A stretch of 64,000 bases of DNA from Acidobacteriaceae bacterium (GCA_028283625.1 JAPWKG010000007.1:204784-268783), one strand, 5' to 3'. Numbered from the stretch's first letter, positions 9,928 through 19,831 are shown. Notes: a model not told the origin generated them from the sequence alone. Program-made: numbers and translations.

Positions 9928-11009
9928 AGGTTCTTTTCAAATCACTAGGGATTGCTGGATTGGCTTCCGCCGTTACACTGAGCGGCTGCAAGCACCAACC
10001 GGCCAAAGAAGATGCGGTTGAACAGCCGACGAAAAATATCCAGGTTTCCGCGGTGCATGTGCAGTCCGTGGATGATTCGCTGAACCTTCCGGGACGCGTG
10101 GAAGCGGATCCTGACAAACTAGTGCACATCTATGCGCCGCTGAGCGGGCGTTTGCTGAACATGACCCTGGTGCCGGGCCAGGAGGTTCGCAAGGGCCAGG
10201 TCGTGGCAACGTTGCAGAGCGGCGATGTGGCGCAGGCTCGCTCGGACTTTGAGAAGGCGAAGATCGAAACGATTCGTGCTGATCATGCGCTTGAGCGCGG
10301 CAAGTTGCTGGCTTCGCATGAGGTGATGTCGCAGTCCGATCTGCAGGAGTTGCAGGCCACGGACGAGTCTGCGCACGCCGAACAGGAGCGTGCCCGTCAG
10401 CGCGTGCATGAGCTCGGCTTCTCGGAGAACGGAACTTCGGATATTGCACCGGTTACTTCTCCGATCACGGGCACGGTGCTGGATATCGGTACAGCGTCCG
10501 GAGAGATGCAGCGCTCGCTGGAGACGACCAACGGCATTGCTACGGTAGCCAATCTGGATCAGGTTTGGGTGACGGGCGACGTCTACGAACAGGATCTGCA
10601 CAGGATTCATCTGCATGACGCCGTGACGATCAGCTTTAGCGCGTATCCGGGGCAGAGCTTTACGGGCACGGTGGCAAACGTGGGTGACTCCTTCGATCCT
10701 TCCACGCACGCGGTGAAGGTGCGTGTCGTTCTGTCGAACCCGGGGCACAAGCTGAAGCCTTCCATGTTTGCCACGCTGAAGGTCGCTCAGCCCGTGCAGC
10801 AGAAGATCATGCTGCCGGTTGCGGCTGTTCTGCATGATGGCGATCAGACGGTGGTCTATGTTCCGTCGGGCGATGGAAAGTATGTGACGCACCCGGTTAC
10901 GGTGGGTGCCACGACCGGCGACCATATTGAGATCACTTCAGGCCTGAAGGATGGCGATCAGGTTGTCACGCAGGGCGCAGCCTTTCTGCGCGAGCCCTCA
11001 GGAGACTAA
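9924..11009 (+). CDS. Periplasmic adaptor of metal RND efflux (CzcB/CusB-like lipoprotein)
   Basis: A membrane-fusion protein of 361 aa. The lipoprotein signal ends in LSGC (Cys22). The barrel-sandwich hybrid begins around residue 70 (VHIYAPLSGRLLNMTLVPGQEVRKG). It is interrupted by a short helical hairpin (residues ~105-155) and closed by SPITGTVLDIG. The beta-barrel and membrane-proximal parts follow (QVWVTGDVYEQD, PSMFATLKV, LPVAAVLHDGDQTVVYV). There is no His-rich N-terminus to hint at the metal. It overlaps the upstream gene by 4 bp and is 3 bp from the pump gene. Confidence 0.93.
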   Translation: MKVLFKSLGIAGLASAVTLSGCKHQPAKEDAVEQPTKNIQVSAVHVQSVDDSLNLPGRVEADPDKLVHIYAPLSGRLLNMTLVPGQEVRKGQVVATLQSGDVAQARSDFEKAKIETIRADHALERGKLLASHEVMSQSDLQELQATDESAHAEQERARQRVHELGFSENGTSDIAPVTSPITGTVLDIGTASGEMQRSLETTNGIATVANLDQVWVTGDVYEQDLHRIHLHDAVTISFSAYPGQSFTGTVANVGDSFDPSTHAVKVRVVLSNPGHKLKPSMFATLKVAQPVQQKIMLPVAAVLHDGDQTVVYVPSGDGKYVTHPVTVGATTGDHIEITSGLKDGDQVVTQGAAFLREPSGD

Positions 11010-11012
11010 CTC

Positions 11013-14000
11013 GTGAACGCACTGCTGCAGACCTTTCTTCGTTATCGGGTGGTGTTGCTGATTCTTCTTGTCGCTGGACTGGCGGCTGGAGTCTTCGGCG
11101 CCCTGAAGCTGGATATTGAAGCGTACCCTGATCCCTCTCCTCCTCTGGTAGAGATCATTACGCAAAACCCATCTTGGTCTGCTGAAGAAATGGAGCAGCA
11201 GGTTACCGCTCCCATTGAGATGACGCTGAATGGCACGCCTGCGCTGGAGCAGGTACGCTCCATCAGCATCTTCGGCCTGAGCGACGTGAAGCTGTACTTC
11301 CGCTTTTCGAGCGATCTGTTTCACGACCGCCAGGAAGTGCTGGATCGCCTGCAGACGTTGCAGCTACCCAACGGATTGCAGCCACAGCTTTCGCCGTGGT
11401 CGCCGATCGGAGAGATCTACCGCTATCAGCTCACCGGCCCTTACTCGCTGAACGATCTGAAGGCGACGCAGGACTGGCTGGTACGTCGTGAGCTGAAGCA
11501 GGTTCCGGGCATCATTGACATCACCACCTTTGGTGGCACGACCAAGCAGTACCAGATCGAGCCTGATCCAGCGAAGCTGCTGGCCTATGGTGTGACGTTG
11601 CCGCAAGTGATTAGCGCGGTGCAGAACAGCAACGCGAACGCAGGCGGCAACTACATGACAATGGGCGAGCAGAATATCAATGTTCGCTCGATCGGGCTGT
11701 TGTCGAGCCTGAGCGATATTGGCAATGTCGTTGTCGCGTCCAAAAACGGTACGCCGGTGCTGGTCCGCGATGTGGCGCAGGTGAAGGAAGGCTATCAGCC
11801 GCGTCTGGGCAAGATCGGCCGCAATGACCAGAAGGACATTGTGGAAGGCATTGTTTTGCTTCAAAAGGGCGAGGAAAGCTTGCCTGCTCTGAGCGGGCTC
11901 AAAAAGAAGCTAGATGATCTGAACAATGGCACGCTGTTGCCGCCGGGCATGCACATCAGCACGATCTATGACCGCACGCATCTGATCGATCAGACAACGC
12001 ATACGGTCAAGCATGTCATCATCACCGGTCTGGCACTGGTGACTCTGATTTTGCTGCTGATGCTGGGCGATGTACGCACTACGCTGATTGCTGCGGCGAC
12101 CATTCCGTTCGCGGTACTGTTTGCCTTCTCGATGATGGTGCTTACGGGGCGCTCAGCCAACCTGATCTCGATTGGGGCAATTGACTTCGGCATTCTTGTC
12201 GATGCGTCAATCGTGGTGCTGGAGAACGTCTTCCGGCGTCTCTCCCGCCGTAAGCCGGGTGAGGAAGCTGGGCCCGCCATCATTCGCGGTGTTGGAGATG
12301 CAGCGCGTCCCGTACTCTTTTCCACGTTGATTATTCTGGTGGCGTTCATCCCCTTGTTCACCATGCAGGGCGTACCGGGCAAGATCTTTTCCCCGATGTC
12401 GGAGACCTATGGCTTTGCGCTCATCGGTGCGTTGATCTTTGCGGTGGTCTTTGCTCCGGTGTTGAGCGATGTGCTGGCACCGAAGGCGGCTGCAGCGAAT
12501 GAAAGCAGCTCGCCGGCCCAGGAAGGAACTCCGCTCAGCCGCTTCTTTGCACGCCACTACAAGCGCATGCTGGATTTCACGCTGCAACACTCCAGCGTGG
12601 TTTGGATCACGGCAGCAGTGGGCATTGTGGCTGCGGGGCTTATTTTCTCCTTCGCTATCGGTGGGGAATTTATGCCGCCTTTGGAAGAAGGCAACATGTG
12701 GATTCGTGCCACGTTGCCGCAGGATATTTCGTTTGAAAAAGCGGCAGGATTTTCCGATCAGATTCGTGACGAGATTCGCGCTTTCCCCGAGGTAACGCAG
12801 GTGGTCTCTCAGGTCGGCCGGCCGGATGACGGTACGGACGTGACGACCTTCAACAACGTTGAGTTTGGCGTCAACCTGAAGCCTGTCGATCAGTGGCCTG
12901 CGGAGACGCATGGCGATAAGGATGTGCTGATCGAGCAGATGCAGAAGCGCTTTGCGAAGTATCCGGGAACGGTCTTCGGCTTCTCGCAGACGATTCAGGA
13001 CAACGTGGAAGAGGCGATGAGCGGCGTCAAGGGTGAGAACTCGGTGAAGCTCTTCGGTGACGACCTCGGTGAGTTGACGCGTGTTGCGGACCAGATGGTG
13101 AGCGTGATGAGCACGGTGCCGGGTGTGGCCGATGCGGGTGTCTTCAAGGTCAACGGTCAGCCAAACCTGGTGATTCGCCTGAATCGTGCCAGTGCAGCGC
13201 GCTATGGGATTGCTCCGGCGGATGTGAATGCTGCTATTCAGGCCGCGGTCGGGGGCGCGGCTATCTCCGAGATGGTTGAAGGGGATCGTCGTTTTGACAT
13301 CACCGTGCGTTACCCCGATGCGGATCGCAACGATCCGGATGCGGTTGGCAGGATACAGTTGCCGACGCCGGATGGTGGGCGTGTTTCTTTATCGCAGGTT
13401 GCCGATATCGGTGTTCATGAAGGCAGCTTCATGATCTACCGCGAAGGTGGGCGTCGCTACATCCCCATCAAGTTCAGCGTGCGCGGACGTGATCTTGCCG
13501 CAACGATTGAAGATCTGCAGCACCAGCTGAAGAAAAAGGTAGCTATGCCCGCGGGATACACCTACACCTGGGCTGGTGAGTTTGATTCTCTGCGGAAGGA
13601 GCAGCAGCGCCTGGCGGTTGTCATCCCAATCAGTCTGGTGGTGATTTTCATCCTGCTGTATCTGCAGTTCCAGCGTTGGACGGATGCCATCATTGTCCTG
13701 ATCTCGCTCCCGTTCTGCGCAATTGGCGGCATTCTTGCACTGCTGATCACGCATACGGCGTTCAGCATCTCGGCGGCGGTGGGCTTTACCTCGCTTACCG
13801 GCGTGGCGACGCTGGCGCTTGTGGTCTTCCTGAGCGGCATTCGTCAGCATCAGCGCAATCATCCTGGGCCGGGCGCACTACGTGAAGGTGCTCTGGATGA
13901 GCTGCGTCCTGTCCTCATGGCGTGCATGTCCGCAGGGTTGGGGTTGCTGCCGGCGGCCATCATGAACGGCATCGGCGCTCAGGCGCAGCAGCCGCTGGCG

Positions 14001-14114
14001 CGCGTGGTGGTGGGTGGCATGGTCACGACGGTGCTGGCGGTGGTCTTTCTCGTGCCGGAGCTCGTGCAGCGCCTCCCGAAGTTGTCGAGTGAGGAAGAAA
14101 ACACAACGCACTAA
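11013..14114 (+). CDS. Heavy-metal efflux RND pump (CzcA/CusA family, HME)
   Basis: A 1033-aa metal-cation exporter starting at GTG. The diagnostic TM4 motif is AIDFGILVDASIVVLENV. This DFG...D type is characteristic of divalent-cation HME pumps, unlike the monovalent Cu/Ag type. The porter segment GGEFMPPLEEGNMWIRATLP and the metal-pump landmark FKVNGQPNLVIRLNRA are both present. The gene ends at a strong intrinsic terminator. Zn/Co/Ni/Cd are all possible substrates; the sequence does not decide between them. Confidence 0.95.
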   Translation: MNALLQTFLRYRVVLLILLVAGLAAGVFGALKLDIEAYPDPSPPLVEIITQNPSWSAEEMEQQVTAPIEMTLNGTPALEQVRSISIFGLSDVKLYFRFSSDLFHDRQEVLDRLQTLQLPNGLQPQLSPWSPIGEIYRYQLTGPYSLNDLKATQDWLVRRELKQVPGIIDITTFGGTTKQYQIEPDPAKLLAYGVTLPQVISAVQNSNANAGGNYMTMGEQNINVRSIGLLSSLSDIGNVVVASKNGTPVLVRDVAQVKEGYQPRLGKIGRNDQKDIVEGIVLLQKGEESLPALSGLKKKLDDLNNGTLLPPGMHISTIYDRTHLIDQTTHTVKHVIITGLALVTLILLLMLGDVRTTLIAAATIPFAVLFAFSMMVLTGRSANLISIGAIDFGILVDASIVVLENVFRRLSRRKPGEEAGPAIIRGVGDAARPVLFSTLIILVAFIPLFTMQGVPGKIFSPMSETYGFALIGALIFAVVFAPVLSDVLAPKAAAANESSSPAQEGTPLSRFFARHYKRMLDFTLQHSSVVWITAAVGIVAAGLIFSFAIGGEFMPPLEEGNMWIRATLPQDISFEKAAGFSDQIRDEIRAFPEVTQVVSQVGRPDDGTDVTTFNNVEFGVNLKPVDQWPAETHGDKDVLIEQMQKRFAKYPGTVFGFSQTIQDNVEEAMSGVKGENSVKLFGDDLGELTRVADQMVSVMSTVPGVADAGVFKVNGQPNLVIRLNRASAARYGIAPADVNAAIQAAVGGAAISEMVEGDRRFDITVRYPDADRNDPDAVGRIQLPTPDGGRVSLSQVADIGVHEGSFMIYREGGRRYIPIKFSVRGRDLAATIEDLQHQLKKKVAMPAGYTYTWAGEFDSLRKEQQRLAVVIPISLVVIFILLYLQFQRWTDAIIVLISLPFCAIGGILALLITHTAFSISAAVGFTSLTGVATLALVVFLSGIRQHQRNHPGPGALREGALDELRPVLMACMSAGLGLLPAAIMNGIGAQAQQPLARVVVGGMVTTVLAVVFLVPELVQRLPKLSSEEENTTH

Positions 14115-14138
14115 ACGTTCAGCACACAAGAAAAATGT

Positions 14139-14181
14139 GGGGAGCATCTGTCGAACAAGACGATGCTCCCCGTTTTTTCTT
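14139..14181. terminator. Intrinsic terminator after the metal efflux operon (bidirectional)
   Basis: Perfect 10-bp arms GGGGAGCATC (14139-14148) and GATGCTCCCC (14162-14171) are followed by GTTTTTTCTT. On the left is an A-rich tract (AAGAAAAATG), so it can also terminate the convergent lacI transcript. Confidence 0.92.
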
Positions 14182-14199
14182 GAAGCGGTTGAAGGTGTT

Positions 14200-15246
14200 T
14201 CAGGATCGGGTGGCGCGCAGCTTGCGCGCCGGAGCGCTGGATTCACGCACCACCAGGGTCGGTTCGTGGACCACGCAGCTGGGCTGCTTCTGTTCCGGAT
14301 GCTGCAAGGTGCGGATCAGCATCTCGGCTGCTGAGTGTCCCATCTGCCAGAGAGGCTGCTGCACGGTGGTGAGGCTCGGAGAGAAGAAGCTGGCGTGAGC
14401 GATATTGTCAAAGCCGATGACGGAGATGTCTTCGGGAACACGCAGGCCTGCGTCGCGCACGGCACGAATCGCGCCCATGGCTGCGGTGTCATTGAAGCAG
14501 ACGATGGCGGTGAAATTTCGCGTTTTACGCAGCAGAGTTGTGACGGGATCGTAGCCGATATCTGGTGTCCAGCGGGTGCTGTCGAGTGTAATTTGCAGCT
14601 CTGGATACATGGGGAGATGATGCGCTTTCATGCTCGCGGCGAAGGCCTTGCGGCGAAGGATTGTGTCTTGTGACCAACTCTGTCCGTGCAGAAAGGCGAT
14701 GCGCTTGTGGCCTAGCTGATGCAGGTGCTCGACCACGATCTGCGCGGCTCTCTGGTGGTTGAGTATGACGGTGGGCGGCGCTCCTTTGCGATGCGAACCG
14801 GAGATGGACACTACCGGAAGCGTGCAATCGGGCGGAGGGTCGCTGTTGAGCAGCAGAAGGCCATCCACGCCGCGCTCCTCAAGCATCTGCGGATAGCGTT
14901 TTAGTAGCTCCGGCTTCCAGTAATGCGAGACGGTGAAGTAGAAGTAACCGGCGTTGAGCAGGTAGCTTTCCGCCCCGGACATCAGCAAGGTGAAGTAGCC
15001 ATCCGAAAACTCGGGCACGATGATGCCGATGGACATGGACTCACTGCGACGCAGCGAGCGGGCCATGTGATGCGCCCGATAGCCCAGCCGCTTTGCTGCC
15101 TGCTGTATACGCTTTCTCGTCTTTTCCGGGATAGCTTCGGCTGCCTGTGAGCCGCTCATGACAACCGAAACAGTCGTTTTGGAGAGGCCGAGATGCTGTG
15201 CCAGATCTCGTAAGGTGATGCGTCCCGAAGGTGTGGAGGTCTTCAT
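14200..15246 (-). CDS. LacI-family transcriptional repressor of the adjacent glycan locus
   Basis: A 348-aa regulator. The N-terminal LacI HTH is clear: ITLRDLAQHLGLSKTTVSVVMSG (residues ~10-32), then TRKRIQQAAKRLGYRAHHMARSL, the hinge helix region. The sugar-binding domain carries IGIIVPEFSDGYFTLLMSGAE, VEHLHQLGHKRIAFLHG and VIGFDNIAHASFFSPSLTTVQQPLWQMG, all standard for the family. It is transcribed divergently from the Oar receptor gene, with operator-like palindromes in the gap. The likely inducer is a sugar released by the GH16 or GH51 enzyme, which is inferred from position only. Confidence 0.94.
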   Translation of the reverse strand: MKTSTPSGRITLRDLAQHLGLSKTTVSVVMSGSQAAEAIPEKTRKRIQQAAKRLGYRAHHMARSLRRSESMSIGIIVPEFSDGYFTLLMSGAESYLLNAGYFYFTVSHYWKPELLKRYPQMLEERGVDGLLLLNSDPPPDCTLPVVSISGSHRKGAPPTVILNHQRAAQIVVEHLHQLGHKRIAFLHGQSWSQDTILRRKAFAASMKAHHLPMYPELQITLDSTRWTPDIGYDPVTTLLRKTRNFTAIVCFNDTAAMGAIRAVRDAGLRVPEDISVIGFDNIAHASFFSPSLTTVQQPLWQMGHSAAEMLIRTLQHPEQKQPSCVVHEPTLVVRESSAPARKLRATRS

Positions 15247-15291
15247 GCGAAGACTGTTCTATCACGTTTTTGTTTTTCTCGAAGTTGTTGC

Positions 15292-15321
15292 TTGACAGTC
15301 TCAATGCAACCGGCATAGGTT
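15292..15321 (+). promoter_or_regulatory. Putative promoter of the Oar receptor/GH16/GH51 locus
   Basis: A consensus -35 TTGACA (15292-15297) is followed after 18 bp by a weak -10 TAGGTT (15316-15321). It lies about 100 bp upstream of the receptor start. The two palindromes lie just downstream, where a bound LacI protein would block transcription. Confidence 0.45.
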
Positions 15322-15333
15322 GTTGGGCGCTCA

Positions 15334-15364
15334 CAGAACCGGTTCCGTAACAGAATCGGTTCTG
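15334..15364. promoter_or_regulatory. Tandem LacI-type operators
   Basis: Two similar palindromes with the CG centre typical of LacI-family sites lie 17 bp apart: CAGAACCGGTTCCG (15334-15347, core GAACCGGTTC perfect) and CAGAATCGGTTCTG (15351-15364). They lie between the divergent lacI and receptor genes. The assignment to this LacI protein rests on position and symmetry. Confidence 0.7.
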
Positions 15365-15421
15365 TTGGTTTCGCGAACGAGCGGCCCTGGCCGTCTTGGT
15401 TTGCTTTCTGGGAGGCAGGGA

Positions 15422-18400
15422 ATGAAGTCTCAAGTACGGCACGGTTTACGCCTATTCGTTTGGATGGCGTTCTTTTTTGTAACTCTGGGAGCATACGCGC
15501 AGCGTGATCGCGGGTCGATTACAGGTCTCGTCAAGGACCCCTCGGGGGCTTTGATGGAAGGGGTTGCCATTACGGTGACCGATACGGCTACGCAGGTCAA
15601 GAGCCAGGCCACGACCGACAACACTGGCTTCTACCGCGTGTTCAACCTGCCGATCGGCAACTACACCGTCGAAATGACGAAGGAAGGGTTTCGGCCTTAC
15701 TCGCAGACCGGCATTGTGCTTGTGGTGAGCCAGGTGGCGAAGATCGACGTCACCATGCAGGTGGGGTCGCAAAACGAAGTGGTTCAGGTGACCACAACGC
15801 AGCCGTTGCTGCAGACCGAAGAAGCGAAGATGGAGGTTACGCTGGACAACAAGACGGTGACGGATATGCCGCTGTCGATCCAGGGTGGGCGCTCGCTTTC
15901 GACATTTATGTTCAGCTACATGCCGGGTGTTGAGGGAACGGACTACAGTTCGCACATCAACGGCAGCCCGGCTATGACCAAGGAGGTCATGATCGACGGC
16001 ACCTCTGCGGTTTCGCAGCTTGGCGGGTATCTCAGCGAATCGCAGCCTCCTATGGAGGCCGTGGATCAGTTTCAGGTGGACACCGCAGGCATTCGCGCAA
16101 CCGATGGGCGTACCGGCGGCGGCGTTTTCAAGTATGAGATGAAGTCCGGTACGAACGCACTGCACGGCGCGGTTTTTGGCTTTCTGCGCAACGCAGATTT
16201 CGACGCCAATAGCTGGATCAATAAGTACACCTATGGCCCAAGTTATCCGCGCCCGGGCGATAGCATGTCGCAGTGGGGGCTGGGTGTCGGAGGTCCTCTG
16301 ATTAAAGACAAGCTCTTTTGGTACGGTGCTTACGAGCGCTACATGTATGCCAACTTTGGCCGGGGTGGTTTCAGCGGCATTGTGCCGAACAATGATTTTT
16401 TGAGCGGTGATCTTAGCTCACTGCTGGATACCACGAAGGTGCTCGGTACTGATGGTGCGGGCAACACAATCTATCAGGGCGCTATCTTTGATCCGCTTAC
16501 CGGGAATGTTTTCCTGAACAACCAGATTCCGACGGACCGGTTCAGCGCGGTATCGAAAAATATCGTCAAGCTGTACCAGCAGTACTACCAGCCGGTAGTG
16601 AACCCTGCTGGAGGTCCGCTCAACAATTCGATGCCGGGGCAAACGCTCCCATGGCAACACATCAATCTGGTGAGTGGCAAGATCGACTACAACCTAAGTG
16701 AGCATAACCGCTTTAATGGGTCGTACATCTACAACAGCAGCCCGCGCATTCTGGCGGATCAGGGTGGTATCTGGAGCTATAACGCCGCTGATGGTGGGCC
16801 GATGGCGAACGCATATAACCACTTTGTCCATGCACCTTCTGCGCGTATGGCCTGGTTTTATAACGCGAATGATCATGTGCTGAATACGCTGCGTTTCACC
16901 TTCAACCGTTTCTATAACCCGAGCAAAGCCATCTCAGGATCCGAGGGGTGGGATAACCAGCTTGGTTTGGGAAGCTTCGGATCGGGTAATTTCCCGAAGG
17001 TCTCCTTCAGCGGTGTGAACTACGACACGAACTACAACATGAGCTCGCTTGGCAGTCAGTTCAACGACTTCTATGCGGCCAACACCTTCATCGTGAACGA
17101 TGACGCGAACTGGGTTGTGGGCCGTAACACCATCGCTTTCGGTGTGGAGTTTCGCGCGCAACAATTCAATAGTCACGCGGATCAGGGGGTGCTGAACGTG
17201 GCGTTTGACGAGGCGCAGACGGGCGATCCTACGGCGGCTTATGCAAAACAGGTAGGGCATCCCTTTGCCAGCTTCCTGCTGGGAGCAACCAACAATGCAA
17301 ACGTAGGCCAACCCAATTGGCTGTACGGCAGGCGCAAGACCTTTTCTGCCTATGTTTCCGACGACATCAAGGTGAACTCGAAATTTACGGTGAACCTGGA
17401 TCTGCGCTGGGATTGGAACTCGCCGTATAAGGAGAAGAACGGTCACTGGTCGAGCTTCAATCCTTCTGCGCCGAACTCTGTCACGGGGGTTCCAGGAGCC
17501 CTTACGTTCCTGACGAGCGGCAGCCAGTCGTATACGAATCGTCAGATCTGGACGAACTTTGCTCCGCATGTAGGTGCGGCGTATCAGGTGACGCCAAGGA
17601 CGGTGCTGCGTGGATCGTTCTCGATCTTCTACACGCCGCTGAATCTGAACTCGTGGGGCGCGATCCCGTACAGCTTTGATCCTGGTTATGTTGTTTCGAA
17701 TCAAATTCAGCCGACCGGGCAGCGTATTTCCAAGTGGGAAAACTGGGACGACTCCTACAACAACTACTCGACGGTGACCAATGGGGTGAAGAATCCGGCG
17801 TACACGCAGTGGGGTATGGTGCAGATTGATCCCCGGATGTTGATTCCCGGCAACACGCAGCAGATTATGGCCGGCGTACAACAGAATCTTGGAGCCCACT
17901 GGGTTGGTTCGGTGGACTATATCGGAAACCACAGCTACCACCTGCAAACGAGCGTGTTGTCGGGCAATCAGCCGTCGGTGGCGGCGTATCAGGCGCTGGC
18001 AAAGCGCGGCACGCAGTACTCCTGGGTAAGCGACCAGGCCTCGGCGGATGCTGCGGGTGTTCCGTATCCGTATGCGGGATTTGCGGGCAGTGCGTATATG
18101 GCCATTACGCCGAGTCCCCTGGTGGCAACCTCCTACGGTCCTCTGTTCGTGGTGGGTTCACCGGTGGGCAACGCGGATTATCAGTCCATGCAAATCATGA
18201 TCAAGCGCACAGGGACGCGTGGGCTTTCGATGATGGCAAGCTATGTGCTTTCCGCTACACATGGCGATACGGATAACAACTTCCAGGAACTCTGGTGGAC
18301 CGGTTCCATCCAGAATATTTACGATCGCGAGCGCGAGCGCCACACAATCGCTTCTTTTGATCAGAAGCATATTGTGAAGGGGTACGTGAGCTACATTCTG

Positions 18401-18922
18401 CCGTTTGGCCGCGGACGCCAGTTCTTCGGCGGCTCGAACCGGCTTGTCGATAGCCTGATTAATAACTGGATGCTGAACGGTGACTTCCACTATGCGTCAG
18501 GTGCACCACTGCAGGTGCTTTCCAGCAACTACTATCCAGGGTTCAACTCGGTGTATATCAACCTGGTGAAGGGCTGCAAGACCACGACCGGGAAGAAGGG
18601 CATCGGTGAGATGTACCTGAACACCGCATGCTTCCAGAATCCGGTGGCGGCGGACGGAGAGCTAGGAAACGGGGGCAACTACCTTGCCGGCACGCGCGGG
18701 ATCGGTCTTGCTACCGAAGATCTTGGCGTGATCAAGGGAATTGACCTGAGTCCGAGCGGAAGAGTGAAGATGCAGCTTCGTGCCGACTTCTTCAACATCT
18801 TCAACCGCCGTGGTCTGGGAACGATTAATACCAGCATCGCAAGCGATGGCTTCGGCAAGGTCACTGGAGCTGGAAACCCTGCGAATCGTACCGGACAGGT
18901 TGGTGCCCGTATTACCTTCTAG
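15422..18922 (+). CDS. Oar-like TonB-dependent receptor with N-terminal carboxypeptidase-regulatory-like domain
   Basis: An outer-membrane importer of 1166 aa from ATG 15422, which has GGGAGG just upstream and gives a signal peptide ending LGAYA. Residues ~25-110 form the CarboxypepD_reg-like beta-sandwich (GSITGLVKDPSGALMEGV, YTVEMTKEGFRPY). A plug domain follows, then a 22-strand-type barrel with long loops. It ends in the aromatic strand ...RTGQVGARITF. This receptor class is abundant in Acidobacteria and usually has no SusD partner, as here. With GH16 and GH51 downstream, a beta-glucan or arabinose-containing oligosaccharide is the likely cargo (inferred). Confidence 0.93.
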   Translation: MKSQVRHGLRLFVWMAFFFVTLGAYAQRDRGSITGLVKDPSGALMEGVAITVTDTATQVKSQATTDNTGFYRVFNLPIGNYTVEMTKEGFRPYSQTGIVLVVSQVAKIDVTMQVGSQNEVVQVTTTQPLLQTEEAKMEVTLDNKTVTDMPLSIQGGRSLSTFMFSYMPGVEGTDYSSHINGSPAMTKEVMIDGTSAVSQLGGYLSESQPPMEAVDQFQVDTAGIRATDGRTGGGVFKYEMKSGTNALHGAVFGFLRNADFDANSWINKYTYGPSYPRPGDSMSQWGLGVGGPLIKDKLFWYGAYERYMYANFGRGGFSGIVPNNDFLSGDLSSLLDTTKVLGTDGAGNTIYQGAIFDPLTGNVFLNNQIPTDRFSAVSKNIVKLYQQYYQPVVNPAGGPLNNSMPGQTLPWQHINLVSGKIDYNLSEHNRFNGSYIYNSSPRILADQGGIWSYNAADGGPMANAYNHFVHAPSARMAWFYNANDHVLNTLRFTFNRFYNPSKAISGSEGWDNQLGLGSFGSGNFPKVSFSGVNYDTNYNMSSLGSQFNDFYAANTFIVNDDANWVVGRNTIAFGVEFRAQQFNSHADQGVLNVAFDEAQTGDPTAAYAKQVGHPFASFLLGATNNANVGQPNWLYGRRKTFSAYVSDDIKVNSKFTVNLDLRWDWNSPYKEKNGHWSSFNPSAPNSVTGVPGALTFLTSGSQSYTNRQIWTNFAPHVGAAYQVTPRTVLRGSFSIFYTPLNLNSWGAIPYSFDPGYVVSNQIQPTGQRISKWENWDDSYNNYSTVTNGVKNPAYTQWGMVQIDPRMLIPGNTQQIMAGVQQNLGAHWVGSVDYIGNHSYHLQTSVLSGNQPSVAAYQALAKRGTQYSWVSDQASADAAGVPYPYAGFAGSAYMAITPSPLVATSYGPLFVVGSPVGNADYQSMQIMIKRTGTRGLSMMASYVLSATHGDTDNNFQELWWTGSIQNIYDRERERHTIASFDQKHIVKGYVSYILPFGRGRQFFGGSNRLVDSLINNWMLNGDFHYASGAPLQVLSSNYYPGFNSVYINLVKGCKTTTGKKGIGEMYLNTACFQNPVAADGELGNGGNYLAGTRGIGLATEDLGVIKGIDLSPSGRVKMQLRADFFNIFNRRGLGTINTSIASDGFGKVTGAGNPANRTGQVGARITF

Positions 18923-18938
18923 CGAATCAGTAACCGGC

Positions 18939-18963
18939 GGGCTCTGCGTGGATCGCGGAGCCC
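18939..18963 (+). terminator. Hairpin after the Oar receptor gene
   Basis: GGGCTCTGCG (18939-18948) pairs with CGCGGAGCCC (18954-18963) through one G-T pair. No T-run follows, so it may be an mRNA 3'-stabilising or attenuating structure that sets receptor expression above that of the downstream hydrolase. Confidence 0.4.
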
Positions 18964-19003
18964 ACTCTGTGTTGTCGGCACGAGTTGTGACGGAGGAGGG
19001 GAG

Positions 19004-19831
19004 ATGATGCGCGGAATATGTTCCTTGATGCTGGCATCCTGCTTTGCGGCAACGGTTGTTGCTTCTGCAGCACAGCCGCCGCAGAAGCACTGGGTGTTGA
19101 CCTGGAGCGATGAGTTTAATGGGCCCGATGGCTCGCAGCCTGATCCTGCAAAGTGGGAGTTTGTTGTTTCAGGCAACGGCTTTGGGAATCAGGAGTTGGA
19201 GTACTACACCGCTCGACCGGAGAACGCGCATCTGGAGCACGGCAACCTGGTGATCAGCGCGAGCAAAGAGCCGTTTACCGGAGCCGACGGTGTTTCACGC
19301 GAGTATACGTCGGCGCGTTTGCAGACCAAAGGCCGGTTTGAGCAGCGGTATGGGCGCTTTGAAGCCCGGATGAAGATTCCGCATGGACAGGGCGTTTGGC
19401 CGGCGTTCTGGATGCTGGGAGCGGATATCGACACAAAGCACTGGCCGGAGTGTGGCGAGCTGGATGTGATGGAGAACATCGGCCGTGAGCCCGGCAAGGT
19501 GCATGGAAGCCTGCACGGCCCGCGCTACTCCGGGGATAGCCCTTTGACCGGAGCGTATACGTTGCCCGATCACGGCGTATTTGCGGATGCGTTTCATGTG
19601 TTTGCCGTTGAGTGGGAGCCGGAACAGATCCGCTTCTATGTCGACGGCCATCTTTTTGAGACGCAGACCCCGGATAGTATTCCGGGCGATAAGCAATGGG
19701 TCTTTGATCACCCTTTCTTTCTGTTGCTCAACTTTGCGGTCGGGGGAGCATGGCCGGGAAACCCTGACCAGAGCACGCTGTTTCCCCAGAGCATGCTGGT
19801 GGATTATGTACGGGCCTATCGAGCGCGCTAA
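19004..19831 (+). CDS. GH16 endo-beta-glucanase (laminarinase/lichenase-like)
   Basis: A secreted retaining beta-glucanase of 275 aa with a signal peptide ending near residue 22 (VVASAA). The GH16 catalytic motif ELDVME is intact, with nucleophile Glu152, Asp154 and acid/base Glu157. The surrounding landmarks VLTWSDEFNG, RFGRFEARMKIP-like YGRFEARMKIPHGQGVWPAFWML and FAVEWEPEQIRFYVDG are typical of bacterial beta-1,3/1,3-1,4-glucanases. There is no carbohydrate-binding module. It follows the Oar receptor on the same strand by 81 bp, consistent with outer-surface cutting followed by uptake. Confidence 0.93.
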   Translation: MMRGICSLMLASCFAATVVASAAQPPQKHWVLTWSDEFNGPDGSQPDPAKWEFVVSGNGFGNQELEYYTARPENAHLEHGNLVISASKEPFTGADGVSREYTSARLQTKGRFEQRYGRFEARMKIPHGQGVWPAFWMLGADIDTKHWPECGELDVMENIGREPGKVHGSLHGPRYSGDSPLTGAYTLPDHGVFADAFHVFAVEWEPEQIRFYVDGHLFETQTPDSIPGDKQWVFDHPFFLLLNFAVGGAWPGNPDQSTLFPQSMLVDYVRAYRAR

